Positions 1 to 5,577 of a stretch of 6,921 bases of DNA are shown one piece after another. Position 1 is the stretch's first letter. Each line of letters starts with the position of its first letter. The stretch comes from Chloroflexota bacterium (lineage in GTDB: Bacteria; Chloroflexota; Dehalococcoidia; SM23-28-2; RBG-16-64-32): contig VBJS01000133.1 in the NCBI GenBank assembly GCA_005880055.1, forward strand, positions 1 to 6,921, written 5' to 3'. The notes under the pieces were generated by a model. It was not told where the DNA came from. It made no database searches and was given only the letters and a program-made list of their open reading frames with translations. The position numbers were made by a program, and so were the translations under genes.

Positions 1-732
1 ATGCAGGTCGGCGCGCAGGCCTACGATCAGGTGCTCCACAATCCGAAGGTGAAAATCTCCCACGATCCGCGCGAGGTCGAGCCCGTCAAGCGTGTCGCCG
101 CACGCATCATCGAAGTCGCGAAAAACTCCAAGTACGCGGAACGCGCGAGGCAGTTCGAGTGGGAAGTGAGCGTGATCAAAGACGATAAGACCATGAACGC
201 TTTCGCGCTGCCGGGCGGCAAGATCGCCGTGTACACCGGCATCTTCCCCGCCGCGAAGAACGAAGCCGGCCTCGCAGCGATCCTGGGGCACGAAGTGACC
301 CACGCGCTCGCCCGCCACGGGGCCGAACGCATGAGCCAGGGGCTGCTGGCGCAAATCGGCTTGGAAGCCGCCAGCATCGCATTGGGCACCGGAACCAATC
401 CCGTTGCGGGACAGGCTACGATGGCGGCCCTCGGTTTGGGGGTGAATGTCGGCATGCTGCTGCCGTTCAGCCGCGCGCATGAGTCCGAGGCGGATCACAT
501 CGGGTTGCTCCTCGCCGCGCAAGCTGGTTATGATCCGGTCGAAGCGATCCGCGTCTGGGAGCGGATGGAGCGTCTCTCCAAAGGACAGCCGCCGGAATTC
601 CTCTCCACCCACCCCGGTCACGGGACGCGGATCAAACAACTGCAAGAATGGATGCTCGAAGCCATGTCGTATTACCGACCCCAACTTGACATGCGGGTGG
701 CCGATCTTCCCCCCATATCCGCCGGTAAGTAG
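1..732 (+). CDS. M48 family zinc metallopeptidase, probably 5'-truncated
   Basis: Zn-dependent endopeptidase of the M48 family, of the BepA/LoiP-like type that acts in the periplasm on misfolded or misassembled envelope proteins. The sequence shows the HEXXH zinc motif at residues 97-101 (HEVTH), the downstream E-x-E-A-D motif at 161-165 (E161 the likely third zinc ligand), and a C-terminal T-H-P motif with H204, which in BepA-type enzymes lies close to the zinc. A hydrophobic Ala/Gly-rich stretch (about 115-155) lies between the motifs. The 243 residues contain no signal peptide. Relatives usually carry a lipoprotein or secretory signal and then a segment resembling the first residues here, so Met1 is probably internal and the true start lies upstream of the window. 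Only 15 nt separate it from the next gene, so the two are probably co-transcribed. The M48 call is firm; substrate and exact subfamily are inferred. Confidence 0.9.
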   Translation: MQVGAQAYDQVLHNPKVKISHDPREVEPVKRVAARIIEVAKNSKYAERARQFEWEVSVIKDDKTMNAFALPGGKIAVYTGIFPAAKNEAGLAAILGHEVTHALARHGAERMSQGLLAQIGLEAASIALGTGTNPVAGQATMAALGLGVNVGMLLPFSRAHESEADHIGLLLAAQAGYDPVEAIRVWERMERLSKGQPPEFLSTHPGHGTRIKQLQEWMLEAMSYYRPQLDMRVADLPPISAGK

Positions 733-747
733 CGACGGGCCGCCGGC

Positions 748-1422
748 GTGACGACCAGCGCGTCCGCCCACTCCGAGCGCGCCGCGTGGCTGGCGATCCT
801 GCCGATTCTCTCGACCCTCGCCTATTACACGCTGCCCGCTCCGCTGCAGCAAGATCTCTGGCTCACGTTCAGCCCCCAACTGCTGGCGTATGCCTCCTTG
901 GCCGTCTGGGCCCTGTCAAACCGCGGGTGGAAGACCCTGCTCCGCTTGGATGCCCAGGGGATCGGACCGAGCCTGAAATGGGGCGCGCTCGTGGGCGTGG
1001 CGCTCGGCGCCGTCAATCTCAGTTTCATCCTATTGATCCTTCCGGCGCTGGGTGGCGACATCCTGTTCCTGCGTGAGACGCCCCACGCGAAAGCGCCGGC
1101 CTGGGTCATGTTCCCGGTCGGGATCGCCATGATCGGGGTCCTGGTCGAGCTGAACTTCCGCGGGTTTCAGATGGGCCGCCTCCTCACGCTGCTGGGACAG
1201 TCGCAGGCCGGAAAGCTCGGCGCACTCCTCGTCTCGGCGCTGGCGTTCTCCTGCGACCCCTTCATGATGCGGGTCTTTCAGCACCTGCATTGGATCGCCG
1301 TGTGGGACGGCCTCGTCTGGGGTGTCCTCCTGTTGCAGACCCGGAGTCTCTATGCCACCATGGCGGCCCACACGGTGGAAGTGTGGATCCTTTATGTTTC
1401 GCTCAAGCTATGGTTCATCTAA
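748..1422 (+). CDS. CPBP-like multipass membrane protein with degenerate active site
   Basis: A 224-residue inner-membrane protein with about six or seven hydrophobic segments (roughly 13-30, 43-57, 77-101, 118-134, 155-169, 182-197, 203-222). It resembles the CPBP/Abi (Rce1-like) intramembrane protease family: residues 133-139 read V-E-L-N-F-R-G where the family has E-E-x-x-F-R-G, and 203-212 ends in A-A-H-T-V-E-V where the family has an H-x-x-x-N/D box. The usual first Glu is Val133, the F-x-x-x-H box appears as F167-S-C-D-P171 with Pro for His, and the Asn/Asp of the last box is Val212. Only E134, R138 and H208 remain, so proteolysis is doubtful and a structural or regulatory role is possible. 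The start is a GTG 15 nt after the metallopeptidase stop with no clear Shine-Dalgarno site, suggesting coupled translation. Family assignment is moderate; function is unknown. Confidence 0.75.
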   Translation: MTTSASAHSERAAWLAILPILSTLAYYTLPAPLQQDLWLTFSPQLLAYASLAVWALSNRGWKTLLRLDAQGIGPSLKWGALVGVALGAVNLSFILLILPALGGDILFLRETPHAKAPAWVMFPVGIAMIGVLVELNFRGFQMGRLLTLLGQSQAGKLGALLVSALAFSCDPFMMRVFQHLHWIAVWDGLVWGVLLLQTRSLYATMAAHTVEVWILYVSLKLWFI

Positions 1423-1477
1423 AGGGATAACGGGAAGGGGCGCGTCCCACGGGCAAGGAGTCTGTCTTGGCAGGCTC

Positions 1478-1522
1478 GGGGCGGGTGGGTGCAACAGCGC
1501 CTGGGGCGGGCGGGTGCAAAAG
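1478..1522 (+). repeat. G-rich direct repeat, two 20-bp copies at 25-bp period
   Basis: Copies at 1478-1497 and 1503-1522 match at 18 of 20 positions (differences at 1486/1511 and 1495/1520). Each contains the G-tracts GGGG-C-GGG-N-GGG followed by TGCAA. The second copy runs directly into the ribosome binding site of the downstream gene. The six G-tracts could form a G-quadruplex on the + (mRNA-sense) strand, although the central loop would be 13 nt. It could equally be a simple local duplication. Confidence 0.6.
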
Positions 1523-1525
1523 GAG
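1518..1525 (+). promoter_or_regulatory. Strong ribosome binding site fixing the start at 1531
   Basis: AAAAGGAG ends 5 nt before the ATG at 1531. It decides this start over the in-frame GTG at 1489, which would add 14 residues encoded by the G-rich repeat and has no good Shine-Dalgarno site at normal distance. Confidence 0.75.
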
Positions 1526-1530
1526 CAAGC

Positions 1531-1854
1531 ATGAAATACGCGCTCTACTTCGTCATCGGTGGAACCGTGGTCAGCCTGACAACCTACCTGGGAAGCCTCG
1601 GACGGAGCTGGCTGGCCGCGTTTGTGACCACGTTCCCGGCCTTGACCGGCCTGACGTTCATCCTGATGTACCTGAACGCCGGGGTGGAGCCCACGGTGCC
1701 GTACGCACGAAACCTTCTCTACTTCGTCGTCCCGTGGCTGGCCTACGTGGGCTTCTATCTGGTGGCGATCGATCGTCTCGGATTCTGGCTCGCACTGAGC
1801 GGCGCGGTCGCGCTGTTTGTCGCCGTCTCAGCCCTGTCTAAGCTGATTCTATAG
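1531..1854 (+). CDS. Small four-helix membrane protein, GlpM/DUF3147-like
   Basis: A 107-residue, almost entirely hydrophobic inner-membrane protein with four predicted helices at about 2-20, 27-48, 60-80 and 83-104. The helix layout, the length near 110 residues, the opening M-K-Y-x-L-Y-F-x-I-G-G, the F-P in helix 2 (residues 35-36) and the polar loop before helix 3 resemble the DUF3147/GlpM group. GlpM was named from pseudomonads, where it has been linked to alginate production, but the biochemical role is unresolved and should not be transferred here. The ATG start is chosen for its strong ribosome binding site. It stands somewhat apart, with 108 nt upstream and 80 nt downstream, so it may have its own promoter, although none is convincing. 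The family call is from recognition of the pattern rather than a unique motif. Confidence 0.75.
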   Translation: MKYALYFVIGGTVVSLTTYLGSLGRSWLAAFVTTFPALTGLTFILMYLNAGVEPTVPYARNLLYFVVPWLAYVGFYLVAIDRLGFWLALSGAVALFVAVSALSKLIL

Positions 1855-1867
1855 CCCATGCGTTTGC

Positions 1868-1896
1868 TTGCGACCCCCTCCCCGATTTGCCATAAT
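1868..1896 (+). promoter_or_regulatory. Sigma-70-type promoter with extended -10 for the pdxJ operon
   Basis: A -35 box TTGCGA (1868-1873, 4 of 6 consensus) and a -10 box CATAAT (1891-1896, 5 of 6) are separated by 17 nt. A TG dinucleotide at 1888-1889 gives an extended -10 element. The AT-rich patch stands out in very GC-rich surroundings and lies between two genes. Transcription would start near 1903, giving a leader of about 30 nt before the pdxJ start. The assignment is by sequence only. Confidence 0.6.
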
Positions 1897-1923
1897 ACCG
1901 CCGGTGAGCAGGCCGTCCCTCAC

Positions 1924-1929
1924 GAGGAG
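1924..1929 (+). promoter_or_regulatory. Ribosome binding site for pdxJ (GTG start)
   Basis: GAGGAG lies 5 nt upstream of the GTG at 1935. It supports the GTG start, which places the first conserved PdxJ residues at positions 4-10 as expected. Confidence 0.75.
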
Positions 1930-1934
1930 CACCC

Positions 1935-2648
1935 GTGGCTAGGCTGGGCGTCAACGTCGATCATGTGGCGACCCTGCGCCAGGCGCGGGGCGGAAAAGAG
2001 CCGGACCCCGTGGCCGCCGCCGTACTGGCGGAATTGGGCGGGGCCGACGGCATCGTCATCCACCTGCGGGAAGATCGCCGCCACATTCAGGATCGCGACC
2101 TGCGCCTCCTGCGCGAGGTCGTCCAAACCAAGCTCGACCTTGAAATGGCGGCGACGGAGGAGATGGTCCGCACCGCCATGGATACCAAGCCCCATCTTGT
2201 CACCTTCGTGCCGGAGCGCCGGCAGGAGCTGACCACCGAAGGGGGCCTGGACGTCGCGGGCAATCGCGAGCGGATCAAAGACCTGATCACGCTCCTGCAC
2301 CAGTGCGGTATTGCCGTGAGCCTCTTCGTCGACCCCGAACTCGAACAGATCAAGGCGGCGCGCCGCGTCGAAGCCGACTGCATTGAGCTGCACACGGGCC
2401 GCTACGCCAACGCGACGGCGCTCAAGGAACAAGACAGCGAGTTCGAAGCCCTGGTTCAGGCCGCGCGCGCCGCCTACAAGCTGGAGTTGGTGGTCAACGC
2501 CGGCCATGGCCTCGATTACCGGAACGTGCGACGCCTGCGCACCATCACCGAAATCGTCGAGTACAACATCGGCCACAGCATCATCGCCCGGGCCGTCTCG
2601 GTCGGCCTCGAGCGGGCGGTGCGGGAGATGAAAGACCTCCTCAGGTAG
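1935..2648 (+). CDS. pdxJ: Pyridoxine 5'-phosphate synthase PdxJ
   Basis: Cytoplasmic TIM-barrel enzyme that condenses 3-amino-2-oxopropyl phosphate with 1-deoxy-D-xylulose 5-phosphate to give pyridoxine 5'-phosphate, the last ring-forming step of the DXP-dependent vitamin B6 pathway. The 237 residues are full length for the family (about 240) and all signature blocks are present: L-G-V-N-V-D-H-V-A-T-L-R at 4-15, E-P-D-P-V at 22-26, I-H-L-R-E-D-R-R-H-I at 42-51, L-D-L-E at 67-70, F-V-P-E-R-R-Q-E, E-L-H-T-G-R-Y-A, V-N-A-G-H-G at 187-192 and a C-terminal I-G-H-S-I-I-A-R-A. The likely catalytic residues H43, E70 and H191 are all conserved. It heads the operon directly behind a promoter. In many proteobacteria acpS follows pdxJ; here the NAD(P)HX repair gene follows after 3 nt. 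Confidence 0.98.
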   Translation: MARLGVNVDHVATLRQARGGKEPDPVAAAVLAELGGADGIVIHLREDRRHIQDRDLRLLREVVQTKLDLEMAATEEMVRTAMDTKPHLVTFVPERRQELTTEGGLDVAGNRERIKDLITLLHQCGIAVSLFVDPELEQIKAARRVEADCIELHTGRYANATALKEQDSEFEALVQAARAAYKLELVVNAGHGLDYRNVRRLRTITEIVEYNIGHSIIARAVSVGLERAVREMKDLLR

Positions 2649-2651
2649 CTC

Positions 2652-4223
2652 ATGGAACTCGTCACGGCCGCGGAGATGCGCGAACTGGACCGCGTCGCCA
2701 TCGAGACGCGGGACATTCCAAGCCTCCGTCTCATGGAGAACGCCGGGAAGGCGGTGGTCGAGGAGATGGAACGGTTCTTCGGCCCGCTGCGCGGCAAGGC
2801 CGTCACCATCATTGCCGGCAAGGGACAGAACGGCGGGGACGGCTTCGTGGCGGCGCGGCTCCTTCGGCAGCGACGGTGCCAAGCGCGCGTGGTCCTGCTG
2901 GCCTCGCCGTCCGCTTTGAAAGGTGATGCGGCCACCAATCTGAAAAAGTTTCAGCGAGCCGGCGGGCGCTGCCTCGCGGTGGAAACCCCTGCTCAGCTTG
3001 CATCAATTCTGAGCCCGCTCCTTCAAGACAGCGACCTGGTCGTGGACGCGATCTTCGGGACCGGCCTGAACGCCCCGGTGCAAGGGCTGCCGGCCATGGC
3101 GATCACGCTGATGAACGCCTCCCGGAAGCCGATCGTCGCCATCGATCTGCCCTCCGGGCTTGACGGCGATACCGGGGCCGTTCTCGGAATCGCCATCACG
3201 GCCACCCTCACGGTGACGCTGGCCCGTCCCAAGCGCGGACTGTATCTGGGCGGCGGCCTTGATCACGCCGGTGCTATCCGGGTGGCGGACATCGGCATCC
3301 CGCCCGATATCATCGCGGCGGCAAAAATCCCCGTGACGCTGCTCGAGGCAGCGGCCATCCGCGCACTGCTTCCGGTTCGGCACCGCACGGCGCACAAGGG
3401 GACGTTCGGCCACGCCGGGATCATCGCCGGATCAGCAGGCAAGACCGGGGCGGCCGCGATGGCCGCGCAAGCCGCGCTCCGGATCGGCGCCGGGCTCGTC
3501 ACGGTCGCGGCCCCGCGTAGCGTGTCGGACGTCCTTGAAGCCAAGCTGCTGGAAGCCATGGCCTATCCCGTCCCAGAGACCGAGGCCCGCACGCTGTCCA
3601 AGCAGGCCCTGGAAGCCCTGCTCGCGTTTGCCGAGACCAAGACTGCGCTGGCCATCGGACCGGGGATCGGCACACATCCCGACACCCAGGCGCTGGTCCA
3701 CAATCTGATCGTGTCGGTGAACCGGCCGACAGTTCTCGACGCCGACGGCATCAACGCCTTCGCCGGCCACAAGGAGATGCTCGGCCAGGCGCGGGGACCG
3801 CTGGTGCTGACGCCCCATCCAGGAGAAATGGCGCGGCTGCTCGGTGCCACCACAGCGGACGTGCAACAGGACCGGCTTGGCATCGCGTCGCGCGTGGCGT
3901 GCGAGCAGCATGTCTGCGTTGTCCTCAAAGGCGCGGGCACCGTCGTGGCCGGTCCGGACGGCCGGCTGGCCGTCAATCCGACCGGCAATCCCGGCCTGGC
4001 GACGGGAGGGACCGGAGACGTGCTGACCGGCATCATCACGGGCCTCCTGGCGCAGGGGCTGGCCCCGTGGGAGGCAGCTTGCGTTGGCGTCTACGTGCAT
4101 GGATTGGCGGGTGACCTGGCTGCAGCGGAGATGGGTGAGACGGGGCTGATCGCCAGGGACGTCATCCGTGCGATTCCCCTCGCCATCCGCCGCATCCGGG
4201 AAGACGCCTCGCCGGTGCGATGA
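2652..4223 (+). CDS. nnrDE (yjeF-like): Bifunctional NAD(P)H-hydrate epimerase / ADP-dependent NAD(P)H-hydrate dehydratase
   Basis: Metabolite-repair enzyme that interconverts the R and S forms of NAD(P)HX, the hydrated and damaged form of NAD(P)H, and dehydrates the S form at the cost of ADP. The 523 residues are full length for the fused form. The N-terminal YjeF_N epimerase domain (about 1-225) shows M-E-N-A-G at 28-32, G-K-G-Q-N-G-G-D-G at 56-64, V-D-A-I-F-G-T-G at 131-138 and D-L-P-S-G-L-D-G-D-T-G at 165-175. The C-terminal ribokinase-like dehydratase domain (about 235-515) shows K-G-T-F-G-H-A-G at 249-256, G-P-G-I-G at 336-340, D-A-D-G-I-N at 363-368, T-P-H-P-G-E at 387-392 and G-G-T-G-D at 452-456, with D456 the expected catalytic base. 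The ATG lies 3 nt after pdxJ with only a weak AGG upstream, suggesting coupling. Its stop overlaps the tsaE start (ATGA). Confidence 0.97.
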   Translation: MELVTAAEMRELDRVAIETRDIPSLRLMENAGKAVVEEMERFFGPLRGKAVTIIAGKGQNGGDGFVAARLLRQRRCQARVVLLASPSALKGDAATNLKKFQRAGGRCLAVETPAQLASILSPLLQDSDLVVDAIFGTGLNAPVQGLPAMAITLMNASRKPIVAIDLPSGLDGDTGAVLGIAITATLTVTLARPKRGLYLGGGLDHAGAIRVADIGIPPDIIAAAKIPVTLLEAAAIRALLPVRHRTAHKGTFGHAGIIAGSAGKTGAAAMAAQAALRIGAGLVTVAAPRSVSDVLEAKLLEAMAYPVPETEARTLSKQALEALLAFAETKTALAIGPGIGTHPDTQALVHNLIVSVNRPTVLDADGINAFAGHKEMLGQARGPLVLTPHPGEMARLLGATTADVQQDRLGIASRVACEQHVCVVLKGAGTVVAGPDGRLAVNPTGNPGLATGGTGDVLTGIITGLLAQGLAPWEAACVGVYVHGLAGDLAAAEMGETGLIARDVIRAIPLAIRRIREDASPVR

Positions 4224-4693
4224 CCACCAACCCCGCACGCTTGGCAGAGAAGGTCGGACCTGCGGTCGCTTGGGAGACGACGTCAGCAGCGGAGACCCAC
4301 GCCCTGGGTAAGGCTGTGGGAGAGGCCTGCGCCGGTCATGCAGTCATGGCCCTCGTGGGGCCGCGGGGCGCCGGCAAGACCTGTCTCGTTCGGGGCATCG
4401 CGGAGGGTTTGGGCGTGCCGACCGATCTCGTCGCCAGCCCCACGTTCGTGCTCATCCACGAATACGCCGGCCGTCTCCCGCTGTACCATGCCGACCTCTA
4501 TCGCCTGGAGGAACAGGACGCCGTCAACGGGCTGGGCTTGGAAGAATACACGGAATCGCCAGGGGTCACCGTGATTGACCTGGGCGGGGATCGTCGGCGC
4601 GTGGCGCTCCATCCCCGCGGTGCGCGATCGGCGGAGCTGGTCGCGCGGGCCACGGCGCGCCTCGCCAAACAGTCACCGACGGGACGCGCATGA
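4220..4693 (+). CDS. tsaE: TsaE, tRNA t6A biosynthesis ATPase, with atypical P-loop and C-terminal gap
   Basis: TsaE is the P-loop ATPase that works with TsaB and TsaD to make N6-threonylcarbamoyladenosine at position 37 of ANN-decoding tRNAs. Family features seen are a Walker A at 47-54 (G-P-R-G-A-G-K-T), S-P-T-F at 73-76, the E-Y-x-G-R-x-P-L-Y-H-A-D-L-Y-R-L block at 81-96 and a G-L-E-E-Y box at 106-110. Two things are odd. The loop has P-R where the family usually has (D/E)-L, and Cys55 where Thr is usual. After V-T-V-I-D (116-120), where the family has an I-E-W motif and then about 20-25 residues including an L-P-x-x-x-L-x-I strand, the protein jumps to G-G-D-R-R-R-V-A-L, as if that segment had been removed in frame. 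An N-terminal extension of about 17 residues brings the total to a normal-looking 157. It overlaps both neighbours by 4 nt. Identity is firm; full activity is uncertain. Confidence 0.9.
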   Translation: MTTNPARLAEKVGPAVAWETTSAAETHALGKAVGEACAGHAVMALVGPRGAGKTCLVRGIAEGLGVPTDLVASPTFVLIHEYAGRLPLYHADLYRLEEQDAVNGLGLEEYTESPGVTVIDLGGDRRRVALHPRGARSAELVARATARLAKQSPTGRA

Positions 4694-5232
4694 AGCAACT
4701 CTGGGCCCCCTGGCGTCTGGCCTTTATTGAGCAGGTCTCAGGCGACTCCGGTTGCATCTTTTGCGAGAAGCCGGCCCTCCGTCAGGACGGGAAGACGTTT
4801 ATTCTCTGGCGGGGCCGCCATTCGTACGTGCTCATGAACATCTACCCGTACTCCAACGGCCATCTCCTGATCGCCCCCTACCGGCACATCGCGGCCATCG
4901 AGGACCTTCCCGAGACGATCCTGCTGGACCTGCTGCGCCTGTTGCAGCGCTCGATCAAGGCCATCCGGAAAGCCTATGCGCCTGAAGGATTCAATATCGG
5001 CGTGAACCAGGGGAAGGTCGCGGGGGCCGGGATCGAGCACCATATCCACCTGCACGTCGTGCCTCGGTGGAGCGCGGACACGAACTTCATGCCGCTCCTC
5101 GGGGAGACCCGCGTCCTGCCGCAGCACCTCAAGGCCTCCTACACACGCTTGAAGGCGGCGTTCGGCTCAGGCCGCCCGGCGTCGGCCAGTCCGCGGCGGG
5201 CGCGGACGTCGCGCCGCGCCCGGCAGAGATGA
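4690..5232 (+). CDS. HIT-family nucleotide hydrolase/transferase (AP4A phosphorylase-like)
   Basis: Histidine-triad protein that acts on nucleoside phosphates such as diadenosine polyphosphates or AMP conjugates through a nucleotidyl-His intermediate. The catalytic triad is H118-I-H120-L-H122-V-V, with H120 the expected nucleophile. Other family marks are L-W-A-P-W-R at 4-9, C22-x-x-C25 (a likely structural zinc pair), N50-I-Y-P-Y-S-N-G-H-L-L at 50-60 and the loop F-N-I-G-V-N-Q-G-x-x-A-G-A-G at 101-114. The N-terminal L-W-A-P-W-R and CxxC resemble bacterial Fhit/AP4A-phosphorylase-like proteins such as mycobacterial Rv2613c. The substrate cannot be read from sequence. The last 20 residues are rich in Arg (8), Ala and Ser and lie beyond the folded domain. 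The start is taken at the ATGA overlap with tsaE. LapA follows 6 nt after the stop. Confidence 0.95.
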   Translation: MKQLWAPWRLAFIEQVSGDSGCIFCEKPALRQDGKTFILWRGRHSYVLMNIYPYSNGHLLIAPYRHIAAIEDLPETILLDLLRLLQRSIKAIRKAYAPEGFNIGVNQGKVAGAGIEHHIHLHVVPRWSADTNFMPLLGETRVLPQHLKASYTRLKAAFGSGRPASASPRRARTSRRARQR

Positions 5233-5238
5233 CCGCTC

Positions 5239-5577
5239 ATGATCCGCCTGATTCTCGTGGTCGTCCTCATCGCGCTGTCGATCACCTTCTTTTTCCAGAA
5301 CCGCCAGGAAGAAGCGGTGCTGCACTACTTCGGCATGACCACGCTGCCGACGCCAATCTATAAACCGATCCTGAGCGCGTTCGGCACCGGCCTCTTGATC
5401 ATGGGACTCCTTCTGTTCCCTGCCTGGATCAAGCTGCGCATGGAGCTGCGACGGACCCGCACCGCCCTCCACCTGGCGGAGGAGGAACTGGACCGTCTCC
5501 GCGCCACGCAGGGGATTCCGGTCGCTCGCCCGCCGGTGCCGCGGCGCGAGAACATCGAGGATGAGGATGCTCCCTGA
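5239..5577 (+). CDS. LapA-domain inner-membrane protein
   Basis: A 112-residue protein with two transmembrane helices (about 2-19 and 43-62) followed by a charged, probably coiled-coil cytoplasmic segment (about 64-90) and a Pro- and acid-rich tail. The F-F-F-Q-N motif at 17-21, the short loop between the helices, the A-F-G-T-G-L-L-x-G start of helix 2 and the R-x-E-L-R-R-x-R-x-x-L exit match the LapA (DUF1049) domain. In E. coli LapA partners with LapB to control lipopolysaccharide synthesis through LpxC turnover. No lapB is visible here, so that role is only an inference; many bacteria carry stand-alone LapA-domain proteins. The ATG lies 6 nt behind the HIT stop with a weak ribosome binding site, and the 3' end overlaps mutS by 11 nt. 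Confidence 0.88.
   Translation: MIRLILVVVLIALSITFFFQNRQEEAVLHYFGMTTLPTPIYKPILSAFGTGLLIMGLLLFPAWIKLRMELRRTRTALHLAEEELDRLRATQGIPVARPPVPRRENIEDEDAP
5557..5560 (+). promoter_or_regulatory. Ribosome binding site choosing the mutS start
   Basis: GAGG inside the lapA coding region lies 6 nt before the ATG at 5567. It favours that start over the in-frame ATG at 5561, which it would abut. Confidence 0.5.

Noticed and set aside
686..719. Perfect -35 hexamer TTGACA at 686-691 near the end of the metallopeptidase gene
   Set aside because: The only AT-rich -10 candidate, CATATC at 714-719, is 22 nt away, too far for a sigma-70 promoter, and the 15-nt gap to the next gene favours co-transcription.
1423..1455. 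Possible terminator hairpin after the CPBP-like gene (GGG...CCC around 1437-1448)
   Set aside because: The stem is only about three pairs and no T-run follows.
1467..1495. TTGGCA at 1467-1472 as a -35 box or the -24 element of a sigma-54 promoter
   Set aside because: At 17 nt downstream there is TGCAAC, not a -10 box. The GG-to-GC spacing is about 20 nt instead of the 10 nt needed for sigma-54.
1467..1841. Open frame from a TTG at 1467 with AAGGAG 6 nt upstream, overlapping the GlpM-like gene in another frame
   Set aside because: The product is Arg/Gly/Pro-rich with no family resemblance, typical of a shadow frame in GC-rich DNA. The membrane protein in the other frame has its own strong ribosome binding site and clear helices.
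1920..2882. Long minus-strand open frame of 320 codons across pdxJ and the start of nnr
   Set aside because: It is antisense to two genes with complete conserved motifs; long antisense frames are expected at this GC content, and the product has no recognisable domain.
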